Below are positions 29,292 through 38,400 of a stretch of DNA of 38,875 bases, piece after piece. Position numbers and translations under genes: made by a program. Below the pieces are notes generated by a model that was not told where the DNA came from, searched no databases, and worked only from the letters and a program-made list of their open reading frames with translations. Source of the stretch: a virus; IMG/VR virus record IMGVR_UViG_3300046455_000393, positions 1 to 38,875 of that record, one strand, 5' to 3'. Position 1 is the first letter of the stretch; the number at the start of each line of letters is the position of its first letter.

Positions 29292-29621
29292 CTACGCCCC
29301 GGTGCGGTTGTACTCCTCCACCAGCGGATGCGGCGGCTCCGGAGTAATCCCCGCCTGCCCCATCTGCCGAGCCCACCTGTCAGCCGTCCACGAGAACGCC
29401 CGCAGTAGCGACTCCAGCCGCGACTGCCGCTCCCTGAGGCTGCCGTTCTCCTTGTCGACCCGCTCCACCGTCGCCTGAAGGACAGCGAAATCCTGCTGCT
29501 TCGCCGCAGGCGCCGCCTGAATCGCCGCCGCTGTACGGCTACCGCGATACGTCAGCCACCCCGTCACCACCACGCCGATAAGAGTGAGAGCCCCGCCCGC
29601 TATACCCCAGGCACCGTTCAA
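29292..29621 (-). CDS. Membrane protein with coiled coil, end of lysis cassette
   Basis: 109 aa, TTG start at 29621 in a TTGA overlap. One N-terminal membrane segment (GIAGGALTLIGVVVTGWLTY), then a helical soluble region (QATVERVDKENGSLRERQSR). This single-span, coiled-coil layout fits an i-spanin-like or accessory holin protein, but Gram-positive hosts need no spanin, so a regulator of lysis timing is also possible. Confidence 0.65.
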   Translation of the reverse strand: MNGAWGIAGGALTLIGVVVTGWLTYRGSRTAAAIQAAPAAKQQDFAVLQATVERVDKENGSLRERQSRLESLLRAFSWTADRWARQMGQAGITPEPPHPLVEEYNRTGA

Positions 29622-30061
29622 TTGGGTCTCCCCTCAACCACCGCAGCCTCTGGTGGAACTCTAGACGCGCACCAGATCACCCCACAGTGCGACGTCATAT
29701 ACCAGCCGAAGATCCACAGGCCGCGCGCGTACCCGTCCAGCCCAGCCAACCCGTAGGCGAACGCCCACAGCGCCGGCGGGACCGACGCGGCCACGAACCC
29801 CCACCCGTCCCGCCCGAACCGCACCCACGCCGACGCGAAGGTGACCAGCCCCGCGAGGATCCACACCCACGCCCAGCAATGCAGCGGCGCCATCCTGGTG
29901 AGCAGCCGCAGTCCGTCGGTGGCGGGCGGCTCGACGACGAGGCCAACACCCCAGCAGATCTTTCCCACGCCCATGAAGACGAGGAACGACCCTCGTCGTC
30001 CGGGGTGCCCGGTGAAGACGCGGCGGCGCGAGGGGGGACGCCGCGCCGCCGCGCCGCCCAT
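29618..30061 (-). CDS. Multi-pass membrane protein in lysis cassette
   Basis: 147 aa from ATG 30061 (AAGGG upstream, one-base overlap with the holin stop), or 118 aa from ATG 29974. Three to four hydrophobic segments (MAPLHCWAWVWILAGLVTFA, WGFVAASVPPALWAFAYGLA, YARGLWIFGWYMTSH) sit after an Arg-rich N terminus. The first 29 codons also encode a hairpin (30020-30052), so the shorter start is a real option. Possibly a second holin or an accessory factor. Confidence 0.6.
   Translation of the reverse strand: MGGAAARRPPSRRRVFTGHPGRRGSFLVFMGVGKICWGVGLVVEPPATDGLRLLTRMAPLHCWAWVWILAGLVTFASAWVRFGRDGWGFVAASVPPALWAFAYGLAGLDGYARGLWIFGWYMTSHCGVIWCASRVPPEAAVVEGRPN
30020..30052 (-). terminator. Hairpin just after the holin gene
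   Basis: Perfect 11-bp GC stem (GCGGCGGCGCG / CGCGCCGCCGC) with an 11-base loop, nine bases past the holin stop. It may attenuate transcription or hide the start of the next gene; it overlaps the longer form of that gene. Confidence 0.5.
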
Positions 30062-30327
30062 CAGACGCCCTTGGCCAGCGACGCCGAGTTCTTCGACCCG
30101 AACGCCCGCGCCAGCATCCCCTTCAGCAGCGTGCCCCCGGCCGCTATGCCCGCCGCGGCCATCGTCTCCCAGAAGGAGGCGTGGAACATGTCCGCCGGGC
30201 CCGCCGCGATGGCCACGCCACCCGCGGCGACGACCGCCGTGGCGAGGGTGCGTTCGGCGAGGTCTCTCACGTAGGTCTTCGCGGTCTTCACCACGGTGTC
30301 TGCGTCGGGGAGGTTGAGGTCAGACAT
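30061..30327 (-). CDS. Holin (putative)
   Basis: 88 aa, ATG at 30327 with AAGGAG. ADTVVKTAKTYVRDLAERTL leads to a hydrophobic segment (ATAVVAAGGVAIAAG) and a second (AAAGIAAGGTLLKGMLARAF), and ends GSKNSASLAKGV. Two short membrane segments, small size and place next to the endolysin fit an r1t-type holin that opens the membrane for the lysin. Confidence 0.8.
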   Translation of the reverse strand: MSDLNLPDADTVVKTAKTYVRDLAERTLATAVVAAGGVAIAAGPADMFHASFWETMAAAGIAAGGTLLKGMLARAFGSKNSASLAKGV

Positions 30328-30329
30328 GA

Positions 30330-30626
30330 TCAGGACTCCTTCTGCGCGAGTGCGCGGGTGTGCGCGTCGAGGCGCGCGTACTTCTCCTCGGTGTCGTGGC
30401 CATCCCACGTACCGGTGCCGACGGTCACGTGCTCGAACAGATCGATGTCGGCGGGGTTGATGTGCCAGGAGACCTGGCCTGTCGGCAGGTCGATGAAGAT
30501 GACCGGCCAGTCCGGGGCGTCCGGGTCCGCGCGGTAGACGAGGACCGACGGATACCCGGCGGCGAGGTGCGCGATAAGGTGGTGCCGCTCGCGGTAGACG
30601 ATCTGGAGCGCGTCAACGGCGGTCAC
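30330..30626 (-). CDS. Hypothetical protein between endolysin and holin
   Basis: 98 aa, GTG in a GTGA overlap with the endolysin. ALQIVYRERHHLIAHLAAGY, then WPVIFIDLPTGQVSWHIN and HVTVGTGTWDGHDTEEKYAR: soluble, His/Asp/Trp-rich, common in Streptomyces phage lysis cassettes. Function unknown. Confidence 0.65.
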   Translation of the reverse strand: MTAVDALQIVYRERHHLIAHLAAGYPSVLVYRADPDAPDWPVIFIDLPTGQVSWHINPADIDLFEHVTVGTGTWDGHDTEEKYARLDAHTRALAQKES

Positions 30627-31468
30627 GAGGCGCTCGGCCCGGTGACGTCGACGTGCACCTTGACCACCGCTTCAGCGATGGCCGCCTTCACCGCTGCCAC
30701 CACGGCAGCCGTGTCAACGTTCTTGCCGACCAGCCCGGCGAGCTGCGTGATCGCCGCGGTCTGCGCGGCCTCCGCAGTGCGCACCGCGTCGATCCGCTTG
30801 AGGATCTCCGTCTGCACGCTCGACAGGGTCCACGTCGGGTTCGTGGTCGGTGCGCCAGGGACGGAGATGATCCCGTCCAGGGTGAGCACCTCCCGCGCGA
30901 CCTCAGCAGCAGTAGGCATGTCGTCCTCCTCGATGGGTGCGCCGGCCGCGCGGGCGACGATGCCCGGGAACACGACCGTCTTGAACTGGGCGACCCGCGC
31001 ATCCCCCGGGCACGAGTGCGCCGACGGGTTCCACGCGTCGAACAGCCGGTGATAGCCGAACCCCGGGTCGTCCGCGGTGCGGCAGATCCGCAACGGGATC
31101 CCGTGCTGCTCGTGCAGCCACACGCCGAGCCGGATCAGCGCCTCGACCTGCTGCGCCGTCCACGGGTCGGAGGCCTGCAAGTTGGACGCGGACTCCAGCG
31201 ACACCGCGCCGGTACCGTCCGCGCGCCGGTTCGCCGCGGCGTTCGCATCGGCGCGGGTCTCGGTCCCGATGAACTGGCCGAGGCTGCCGTCGTAGCCGAG
31301 CCCGAAGTGCGACTCCAAGTTGGTGGAGTCGCGCCAGTATTCGTAGGTTCGCTGCGGAGTCCACGGGGCGACGATGCTGTGCACGATGAACTGCGTCGGC
31401 CGGATCGCCGGCTGACTGTCGGACTCCGGCTGGAGTTCCATCCGTGTGGCGCCCGGATACCAGGCCAT
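30623..31468 (-). CDS. Endolysin, N-acetylmuramoyl-L-alanine amidase
   Basis: 281 aa, ATG at 31468. Residues 20-175 form an amidase_2/PGRP domain: zinc ligands His in TQFIVHSIVAP, His in GFGYHRLFDAWNP and Cys/His in SAHSCPGDAR. It cuts the bond between muramic acid and the peptide stem. The C-terminal 100 residues are helical (VQTEILKRIDAVRTAEAAQT) without recognisable wall-binding repeats and may oligomerise. Confidence 0.88.
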   Translation of the reverse strand: MAWYPGATRMELQPESDSQPAIRPTQFIVHSIVAPWTPQRTYEYWRDSTNLESHFGLGYDGSLGQFIGTETRADANAAANRRADGTGAVSLESASNLQASDPWTAQQVEALIRLGVWLHEQHGIPLRICRTADDPGFGYHRLFDAWNPSAHSCPGDARVAQFKTVVFPGIVARAAGAPIEEDDMPTAAEVAREVLTLDGIISVPGAPTTNPTWTLSSVQTEILKRIDAVRTAEAAQTAAITQLAGLVGKNVDTAAVVAAVKAAIAEAVVKVHVDVTGPSAS

Positions 31469-31470
31469 GA

Positions 31471-31971
31471 TCAGAGCTCCGTTCTGGGGGTGTAGCGGCG
31501 CACGGTGAGCTGTCCGTACAGCGGGTCGACCGTCAAGTACTGGCCGTCCGCGGCCGTCGAGTGGGCATCACCACGCAGGACGACCGTCATCCGATGCCCG
31601 TCCGGCCAGTCCTCGGGCACGGTGTACACGGTGTCGACGAGGAGCGGCATGTGATGCCGGTCCCGGGTGACGTTGTCCCCGCAGTAGGAACTGATTCGGG
31701 TCCATGTCCCGCTCGCCCCGAGGCCGTTGTCGACGTCGTACTGCCACAGGTGGTAGCCGACGCCGATCGTGTACGCCGGGTTCGCGGTGTCGTTGGTGAC
31801 GCGGGCCCGCCCGGACACGTCGAGGACATCGCCCGCGGAGACGGGGACGACAACCCGCAGCAGCGTCGCGTAGGCGAGCCCGGCCGCCGCCTGCACTTTG
31901 ACCTTCGTGGCCGGGACCTCGTCGGTTGCGTGCAGGCCGAGGAGGACCGGGGTCGGTACTGACGTGATCAC
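31471..31971 (-). CDS. Minor tail / baseplate protein
   Basis: 166 aa from GTG 31971, with AAGGAG five bases upstream (a TTG one codon earlier is less likely). Beta-rich, with VKVQAAAGLAYATLLRVVVP and RARVTNDTANPAYTIGVGYH, reminiscent of tip proteins that bind host surface sugars. Placed between the fibre-like protein and the endolysin. Precise role unknown. Confidence 0.6.
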   Translation of the reverse strand: MITSVPTPVLLGLHATDEVPATKVKVQAAAGLAYATLLRVVVPVSAGDVLDVSGRARVTNDTANPAYTIGVGYHLWQYDVDNGLGASGTWTRISSYCGDNVTRDRHHMPLLVDTVYTVPEDWPDGHRMTVVLRGDAHSTAADGQYLTVDPLYGQLTVRRYTPRTEL

Positions 31972-31980
31972 CAATGCTCC

Positions 31981-32478
31981 TTACGCGGCGGCTTCGTAGG
32001 TGATGGACCCGCGCAGGATGTGTCCGGCGGCCAGCGTCGCGGGGGTGGTCGGCGTCATGTTCGACCCGGTCGCCGGGGTGGCCGACGTGGGGAACGTCGC
32101 GTTCACCACGGACTGCCCGCTGCCCAGGGTCAGCTGCCCGATGTAGGTGGACCCGGCGGTGGCGCGGGCGCCGCCGATGGTGTCCACGCCGGCCGCGGCC
32201 GCGGCCGCCGGAAGGCTGAAGCTGTAGGTGCCCGACCCGTAGGTGGTGGTGCTGCCGGCGGTAAGGGTGAACCCGGCGATCGTCGTCCGGCCGATCTTCA
32301 TGTACCGGCCGACCAATGTTCCGTTGTTCAGGACCGGGTTGGTGGTGGCCGCGGTCCACGCCGGGGTGTACGCCGTCCACGCTCCGAAGATCGTGTTGAA
32401 CTGGTCCCTCACCTCTTGGTTCAGGAGCGCGGCGGTGACGACCTCGCCGACCACCCAGGTGCGCGGGGCGAACGTCAC
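31981..32478 (-). CDS. Tail fibre-like protein
   Basis: 165 aa, GTG start in a GTGA overlap. A conserved N-terminal segment (MTFAPRTWVVGEVVTAALLN) is followed by repeated Thr/Gly/Ala-rich beta sequence (VGRYMKIGRTTIAGF, TYGSGTYSFSLPAA). Shared with many actinophage minor tail proteins that may contact the receptor. Confidence 0.65.
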   Translation of the reverse strand: MTFAPRTWVVGEVVTAALLNQEVRDQFNTIFGAWTAYTPAWTAATTNPVLNNGTLVGRYMKIGRTTIAGFTLTAGSTTTYGSGTYSFSLPAAAAAAGVDTIGGARATAGSTYIGQLTLGSGQSVVNATFPTSATPATGSNMTPTTPATLAAGHILRGSITYEAAA

Positions 32479-32987
32479 TGCGTGGCCTCCTCGATCGCGG
32501 GCGAGAGGGAGGATCGCGGAGTGCCGGCCAGGAGCCCGGCGGCAGCCGCGGTCTCGGCGACCATGCCGTCCAGGACCGGATCCTCAGATGGCGGCGGCGG
32601 CCGGTCCCAGCTCGGGTCGTCGGGGTGCCACCAGTTCCGTTCGTGCGGCAGCTGGTCTGTGACGGACGCCTCCACCGTGGCGACGTCCTCGGGGAAGATG
32701 AGCCGGATCCAGCCGAGCCCGCACTCGGTGCAGGCGATCCGCGGGTCGGACGGCGTCACCACCTGTGCCGACCCGCAGGGGCAGTCGGCCACCCACCGGT
32801 TGTGGTTGATTCGGGCGTAGGCCTGCTGGCCGAGGATGTAACCGTCGGGCGGGACCAGGCGCCGCTGCTGGCGGTGCTCGGCCCACCGGAACACCCGCTG
32901 CGCCGGCGGAACCTGTGACCAGTCCTCGGGGTGGCGGGCGGGTGGCGGCAGATAGAAGGCTTCCGCCCGGATGACGGGGATGGCCAC
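32475..32987 (-). CDS. Zinc-ribbon protein embedded in the tail operon
   Basis: 170 aa, GTG at 32987 with GGAGG seven bases upstream. VADCPCGSAQVVTPSDPRIA and CTECGLGWIRL together make a four-cysteine ribbon; the rest is Pro/Arg-rich. It sits between the large tail protein and the fibre-like gene. Unusual content for a virion operon: may be a small baseplate or regulatory factor. Confidence 0.6.
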   Translation of the reverse strand: MAIPVIRAEAFYLPPPARHPEDWSQVPPAQRVFRWAEHRQQRRLVPPDGYILGQQAYARINHNRWVADCPCGSAQVVTPSDPRIACTECGLGWIRLIFPEDVATVEASVTDQLPHERNWWHPDDPSWDRPPPPSEDPVLDGMVAETAAAAGLLAGTPRSSLSPAIEEATQ

Positions 32988-32999
32988 GACGGCCTCCGT

Positions 33000-35462
33000 T
33001 CAGTAGGCGAGGCGGGTCGTGGACCCGAGGACGGAATAGGTCGAGTCGTCCAGGACCCAGACGCTGTCGGTGGCCGACGCCGAGGTGTGGAACTGGATGA
33101 CGTGCGACTTCTCTTTGAGCGTCTCGGTGTAGCCCTCGATGGTGGCGCGGACGCTCGACGCGGGGGCCTGCGAGGGCATGCTGGTGACGGTGAAGTACGA
33201 GCTGATGTCGGCGTCGAGGATGTCCAGGTAGTTGGACATCGTGTACGCCTCGATGATCGCCTCGCGCATCTCTGGCAAGGGGTTGGCGTAGCGGGACACC
33301 AGCCAGTACGCCGCGTCCAGCACCGAGTTGTCGGACGTCTTGATGACGTCGAGCTGCCGCGGGTACTCGCCGAACGCCAGGACGCTGGCAGGCGCAGTGA
33401 CCTTCTGCGTGGCACCGCCGGGTCTGCTCGCCTCGACCGAGTTGACCAACTTCTGGTCGTCGTCCGCGTAGTTGCTGCCCGGCTCCAGGTCGGCATAGTT
33501 GATCGTGAAGACCTCGGTGCTCGGGTCGGGGTTGTAGCGCAGGTCGCGGGACTGGTACGCCAGGCCGTAGTAGTCGCGCTCGGCGTAGAGCTTGCCCGAC
33601 TCGGTGGACTCGACCTCCCGCATGCGTGCCACGACGCCGGTGCCGCCTGGTCCTTGCGAGGCGATCGCGTCGTGCGTGGTGCCCAGGATCGTCACCGACG
33701 GGATGCCCGCATACAGGGCCAGCCTCGCCATCCGGACGTCGGCGTCCTCGCCGGAGAACCCGGTCGTGGCCGCCTGGTAGTGGGACGGGGAGATCGTCGC
33801 GCCGATGCTGCCGTTGACCGAGGTGACGGCCACGTGCGCGATCTGTCCGGTGAAGAGGCGGGCACCTCGGTATCCGCCGATGTGCATGGAGCGCAGGCCG
33901 ACCATGTCGACGATGCTGCTGGTGAAGCTGGAGGCGACGCCGTCCACGTACAGCTGCTTGGTGGGGTAGCCGTCGTGGACGATGTGGTGCCAGTTCCCGT
34001 CGGTGACGCTGGCGCCGCCCGAGGTGTAGACGGTGAGCGTGCCGCCCGAGTCGGTGTGCTCGATGGTCGGGACGCCGCTGGCGCTCAGGGCGTAGACGAT
34101 CTGGTGGTCGAGGCCCGGCTCGAACATCCCGAGGATCGCCCTGGACGGCGTGGTCGTCTTGATCCAGAACTCGACGGTCTGCCAGTACGTAGTGCTGTCG
34201 GCAGCGAACTGCGCGCCCAGGTCTCCCGTCAAGTACTTGCCTGCGGAGCCGGACGCGGGTGTGAACGTGACACTGGTGTCGCCCGTGTCCGCGAGCCCGT
34301 CCGTGCCGAACTCCAGCGTTCCGCCGGCACCGACCTGGGTGACGGCGAGCGAGCCGCAGCCGCCGCCGGAGATGTCGCCCGCCGCCAGGGATCCGGACGG
34401 CTCGGTGAGCGGGTAGTAGGCGGACACGAAGTCGGTGACGCCCGGCACGTTCTGGGTGAGGATCTCCTGGGCCAGCATGGACTTGAGAACGGGCAGCCGG
34501 TTGAGCCGCTTGAACAGATCGGTACACGAGATCGTGACGCTGGAGGCGAGGCCCTCCCACTCGATCGGGAATTCGTTGACCATGCCGTAGAAGCGCGGCC
34601 TGACCTCGGCGCCGACGAGGGCCCACTCGATGTAGCCGGACGTGCCGCCGGTGCGGGTGGTGGGGAAATCCACGGCATGGGTCTGGGAGGTGACCCAGGC
34701 GGGGGTGGCCAGGGTGCGGCGGGTCGTCCAATCCCAGCCGTCGCCAGACGTCTCCCAGTACACGGTCCCGCCGGACTCCCGTACCCGTAGCCACGCGTGG
34801 TCGATCGCGCTGTACGTCAGGTTCACCGCGGCCCCGTCGGCGAACGCGGTCTGCGACTGGGCACTGATCACGCCGGTGCCCGCGTCGTACCGCCAGCCGA
34901 TACGCGTCCCGGCCGTGGTCGAGGTGACCCACATCGAGGCGGCACAGTTCGACGAGCCGTTGAGCGCGGGCACCGCGACCAGCTTCGCCGTCAGCTTGCT
35001 GCCCACCAGGTTCCAGCTGCGGGCGCTGGTGAAATTCGTGTCCACGCCCGGCGCCATTGGGATGCGCAGGCGCCTCTCGCTGGTCTCGGTGGCGGGGCCG
35101 GTGTTCGTCGGCCACAGCGTCGAGTTGACGCGCTGGTCGTCGAAGGCGTCACCGAGCATGGCCATCGGGTACGGCGCCGACCCGGACTGCGTCGGCATCA
35201 CTGCGACGCTGACCCGGATCGGCGCGTTGCGCCGCACGTAGGGGTAGTACGGGCTGGAGCTGTTGCCGGGGGTGAAACGCCCGTCCTGGTTTTCCAGGGT
35301 CAGGGTCGCCGTGCCGGGCTGGGTTTCCGACAGTTCGTCTGCCGCACCCCGGGTGATGACGACACCTCTGATGTCGTCGGCGTAGGGGCTGATGTCCGTC
35401 CAGGTGATGGTGGACGGCAGCTGCACCAGGCCACCCCAGCCCACCTCTACGAGCAGAGCCAT
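33000..35462 (-). CDS. Large minor tail protein with LamG-like domain
   Basis: 820 aa from ATG 35462 (GGGGTGAG upstream overlaps the tape measure stop); a GTG at 35480 is possible. The N-terminal 110 residues are baseplate-hub-like (PSTITWTDISPYADDIRGVV, LTLENQDGRFTPG). Two beta-sandwich concanavalin/LamG-like stretches follow, the clearest with WQTVEFWIKTTTPSRAILGM and DGNWHHIVHDGYPTKQLYVD. C-terminal part includes FTINYADLEPGSNYADDD. Probably the combined hub/receptor-binding tip protein. Confidence 0.82.
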   Translation of the reverse strand: MALLVEVGWGGLVQLPSTITWTDISPYADDIRGVVITRGAADELSETQPGTATLTLENQDGRFTPGNSSSPYYPYVRRNAPIRVSVAVMPTQSGSAPYPMAMLGDAFDDQRVNSTLWPTNTGPATETSERRLRIPMAPGVDTNFTSARSWNLVGSKLTAKLVAVPALNGSSNCAASMWVTSTTAGTRIGWRYDAGTGVISAQSQTAFADGAAVNLTYSAIDHAWLRVRESGGTVYWETSGDGWDWTTRRTLATPAWVTSQTHAVDFPTTRTGGTSGYIEWALVGAEVRPRFYGMVNEFPIEWEGLASSVTISCTDLFKRLNRLPVLKSMLAQEILTQNVPGVTDFVSAYYPLTEPSGSLAAGDISGGGCGSLAVTQVGAGGTLEFGTDGLADTGDTSVTFTPASGSAGKYLTGDLGAQFAADSTTYWQTVEFWIKTTTPSRAILGMFEPGLDHQIVYALSASGVPTIEHTDSGGTLTVYTSGGASVTDGNWHHIVHDGYPTKQLYVDGVASSFTSSIVDMVGLRSMHIGGYRGARLFTGQIAHVAVTSVNGSIGATISPSHYQAATTGFSGEDADVRMARLALYAGIPSVTILGTTHDAIASQGPGGTGVVARMREVESTESGKLYAERDYYGLAYQSRDLRYNPDPSTEVFTINYADLEPGSNYADDDQKLVNSVEASRPGGATQKVTAPASVLAFGEYPRQLDVIKTSDNSVLDAAYWLVSRYANPLPEMREAIIEAYTMSNYLDILDADISSYFTVTSMPSQAPASSVRATIEGYTETLKEKSHVIQFHTSASATDSVWVLDDSTYSVLGSTTRLAY

Positions 35463-35466
35463 CCGC

Positions 35467-38400
35467 TCACCCCCCGACACTCAGTCGCACGGACGCGCCC
35501 TGCGCGCGACCGAAACGAACAAGGACTCGCTGGATTTCGCGGCCGACGGCGACCGGGTCCATGGCCTGTTCGATGTGGACGTTGACGACCATGCCGCCGC
35601 CTCCGGCGCCCGCCACGGCAGGGCGGCCGAGGACGGGCCGGGTTCCGGCGACCCGGCCGGCCACGACGCCGAGTGCCCGGTCGACGTGCGGGACCGCGTC
35701 GACCAGGCCGTGCGCCAGCCCCTGCGTGGTGTAGCGGCCGAGCTGCGCCATCACGGTGCTGGGGCTCTTGATTCCGAGCGCCTTCTTGATCGCCTTCTGC
35801 ATGCCCTTGGCGATCTTCAGCATGAGGTTCTCGATGTCCTTCTGCTGGCCCTCCAGCCCCTTGAGGAAGCCGCGCCCGGCGTTCTTCCCGCTGTCGTACA
35901 TCCGGTCGGCGCCGACCTGCCCGAGCGACTTCGTGCTCTTGTTGATCTGGGTTTCCAGCGAGTTGATCGAGGAGAAGGTCGCCTTGTCCGCGCCGACCAG
36001 AGCGCTCGCGTAGGCATAGCCCTGCTCCGGGCCCATGTTGAGGATCTGGTGCAAGAGGCTCTTGTTGAGCCCCTTCTTGGCCAGCATGTCGATGTACTTC
36101 GTGAACTGCTTGACCTGCGCGAGCTTCGAGGCCAGCCCGCCCTTGATGCCGCCCGCGGTGACGCTGTCGGCATCCATGCCGAGATTGGACAGGCCCGCTC
36201 CCTCGCGCGCGTTCTTCGTGACGTCGCTCGCGAAGGCCTTCGCCTCGGCAAGTTTCTTGACCAGGGCGTCGCGCTTCGTCGCCGCGGTCAGGAGCTTCGC
36301 CGTCTGCTTGTCGATCATCTTCAGGAGGCTGGACTCCTTCTTGCCGGAGAAGGCCGTCCTGACATCGGCCGCGAGATCCTTCGACACTGACTTGATCTTG
36401 TCGCGGGAGTCGGTCAGACCGTTGATGAACCCCTTGCCCACATCCTTGGCCAGGGCCTTCGTCTTCTTCGACGGAGAGGCGATCTCCAGCTCGGCCTTGA
36501 TACCGGTAACGACAGCCGCCGCCATGGCGCGCGCGGCCGCCCCGACCCCGGACGTGGAGCTGGCCATGCCGGACATGAGGCCCTGCGCCACGGCAGCACC
36601 GGCGCCAGGCATGCCTCGCCCGCCGCCGAGACGGTCGGCGTTGATGGCTTCCACCAGGCTGCGGTACTTGGCAGTCGAGCGAGCGTTGATCATGTACTCG
36701 CCGTTGGACGCCATGATCGGGATGCTGTCCGAAGTACCCGTTCCCGGGCCGCTGATCGGGCCACCGCCAGGGAAGCCGACCATCCCGCCATTCGCGTAGT
36801 TGCCGCCCTCGTGGAAGACCGTGCCGGAATTGCTGGTCTTGGTCTTCATGAGGATGTAGGTGACGGCGGTCTTCCCGTCGATCTCGTTCAGGCGCCGCTG
36901 GGCGCGCGAGACTTCGTAGAGCAGGTTGGAGATGTCGCCCTTGACGGCTGCCTTCTTCGAGGCCGGCACCGTCGAGAGCTTCTTCTTCGCCGCGGTGACC
37001 TTCGCCTCGAGGTCGTCGATGTTCCCCTTCAGCCGGGCAGTCTTGTCGGGGGTGCGGAGGATCTGGTCGGCGAGGGCCTTGGCCTCGCTCTTGGTCAGAC
37101 CCATCGCCCTGGCCGACTCGATGAGCTTCTCGCGGCCCCGGGCGTAGACCCGGTTGGCGGCCTCCCACGATCCGGTGGACTGCCGGGTCTGCGCCGCGGC
37201 CTCGTCCGTCTTCGCGGCCAGGTCGTTCAGCGCGGTCGCGGCCGCCTGCGCCTTCGGCGAGTTGAGATCCAGCTCGCCATTGATCATGTGCAGGGCGCCG
37301 TGGTTTTCCTTGGCAGCCTTGGCTGCGGCGTCGATGCTCGCCTCGAACCCGATCATCCCGCCGATGCCGGCGCGTTGCGCGTCGTTGAGCGCCTGGATCG
37401 ACTGCCGCAAACCGTCGGCGCTCAGCTTCTGCGCGGCGAGAGCTTCCTGCGCCTTCTGCGCCTGCTTCCCGAACAGGCCCTGTGCCTCGGCCGCCAGGTC
37501 CTGCTCGAACGCCGCATCAGCCAGCGCCGACTTGTAGCTGCTCATCTGGTTCGTGAACTCGGCGGCGGAGTGGCCGTTCTTGGCGTACTCAGCGCCGAGC
37601 CGCTTCAGCGCGACCGCCGCCAGGTCAGCCTTGCCGCCGCGGGCAAGGCTGGTCAGGCTCTTGTCGATCGCGTCGAGCCGTTCCTTGGCCTCGTTGTGGG
37701 GCGTGGAATCCGAGATCCCCAACGAGCCGATCTTCACCATCCACTGCTGAGCCTTGTCAGCTGTGCTCGGGTCGGTGATGTTGCGGACGCTGTCGTACAG
37801 CCCCGACAGATCGTCGCCGAAAACGCGCGCGGCTTCGCCGGTCGCCTTGCCTGTGCGGGCGAGATTGCCCAGCGAGGTGGTCAGCTTGTCGACGTCCGGA
37901 GGTGCCGCCTTTCCGACCTTCGACAGCTGGATCATCGCCACCGTGAACAGGCCGATACCGACGGCCGCGATGTTCAGCTTGGCCTGAGTCGACAGCGTCC
38001 CGGCCGCTCTGCGCAGCGACCCCATGGTGGTGGCCGACCCCAGCGCCGCCGTGCCCATACCGCGGATCGCCGCAGCTGCCGCGTCGAAGCCGCCCACCAG
38101 CAGCTGGAACCCGGAGCCTGCCAGCTTCACCGCCCGGATCGCGACAGCGGTCTGCATGAGCACGGTGATGAACCCGGGCGGGAGCGAAGCCACCAGTGAG
38201 GCCGCGGCGTTCGCGAGCTGCAGCACACCACCACCCACGCCGGACGCCGCCTGCAGCAGGTGCAGCGCCGCCGTGGCGACGTTCTTCAGCGTCTCCGCCA
38301 GGAGCGGGCCCTGGGCGCGCGCGTAGTCCATGAACTCGCTCAGCGCCCCGCCGACCTTGCCCGTGTCCAGGGTGCGCATCAGGTGCACGAGTCCGTCGTT

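Noticed and set aside
32931-34790. 619-codon plus-strand frame opposite the large tail protein
   Set aside because: No recognisable motif and biased composition; the minus-strand tail protein explains this DNA.
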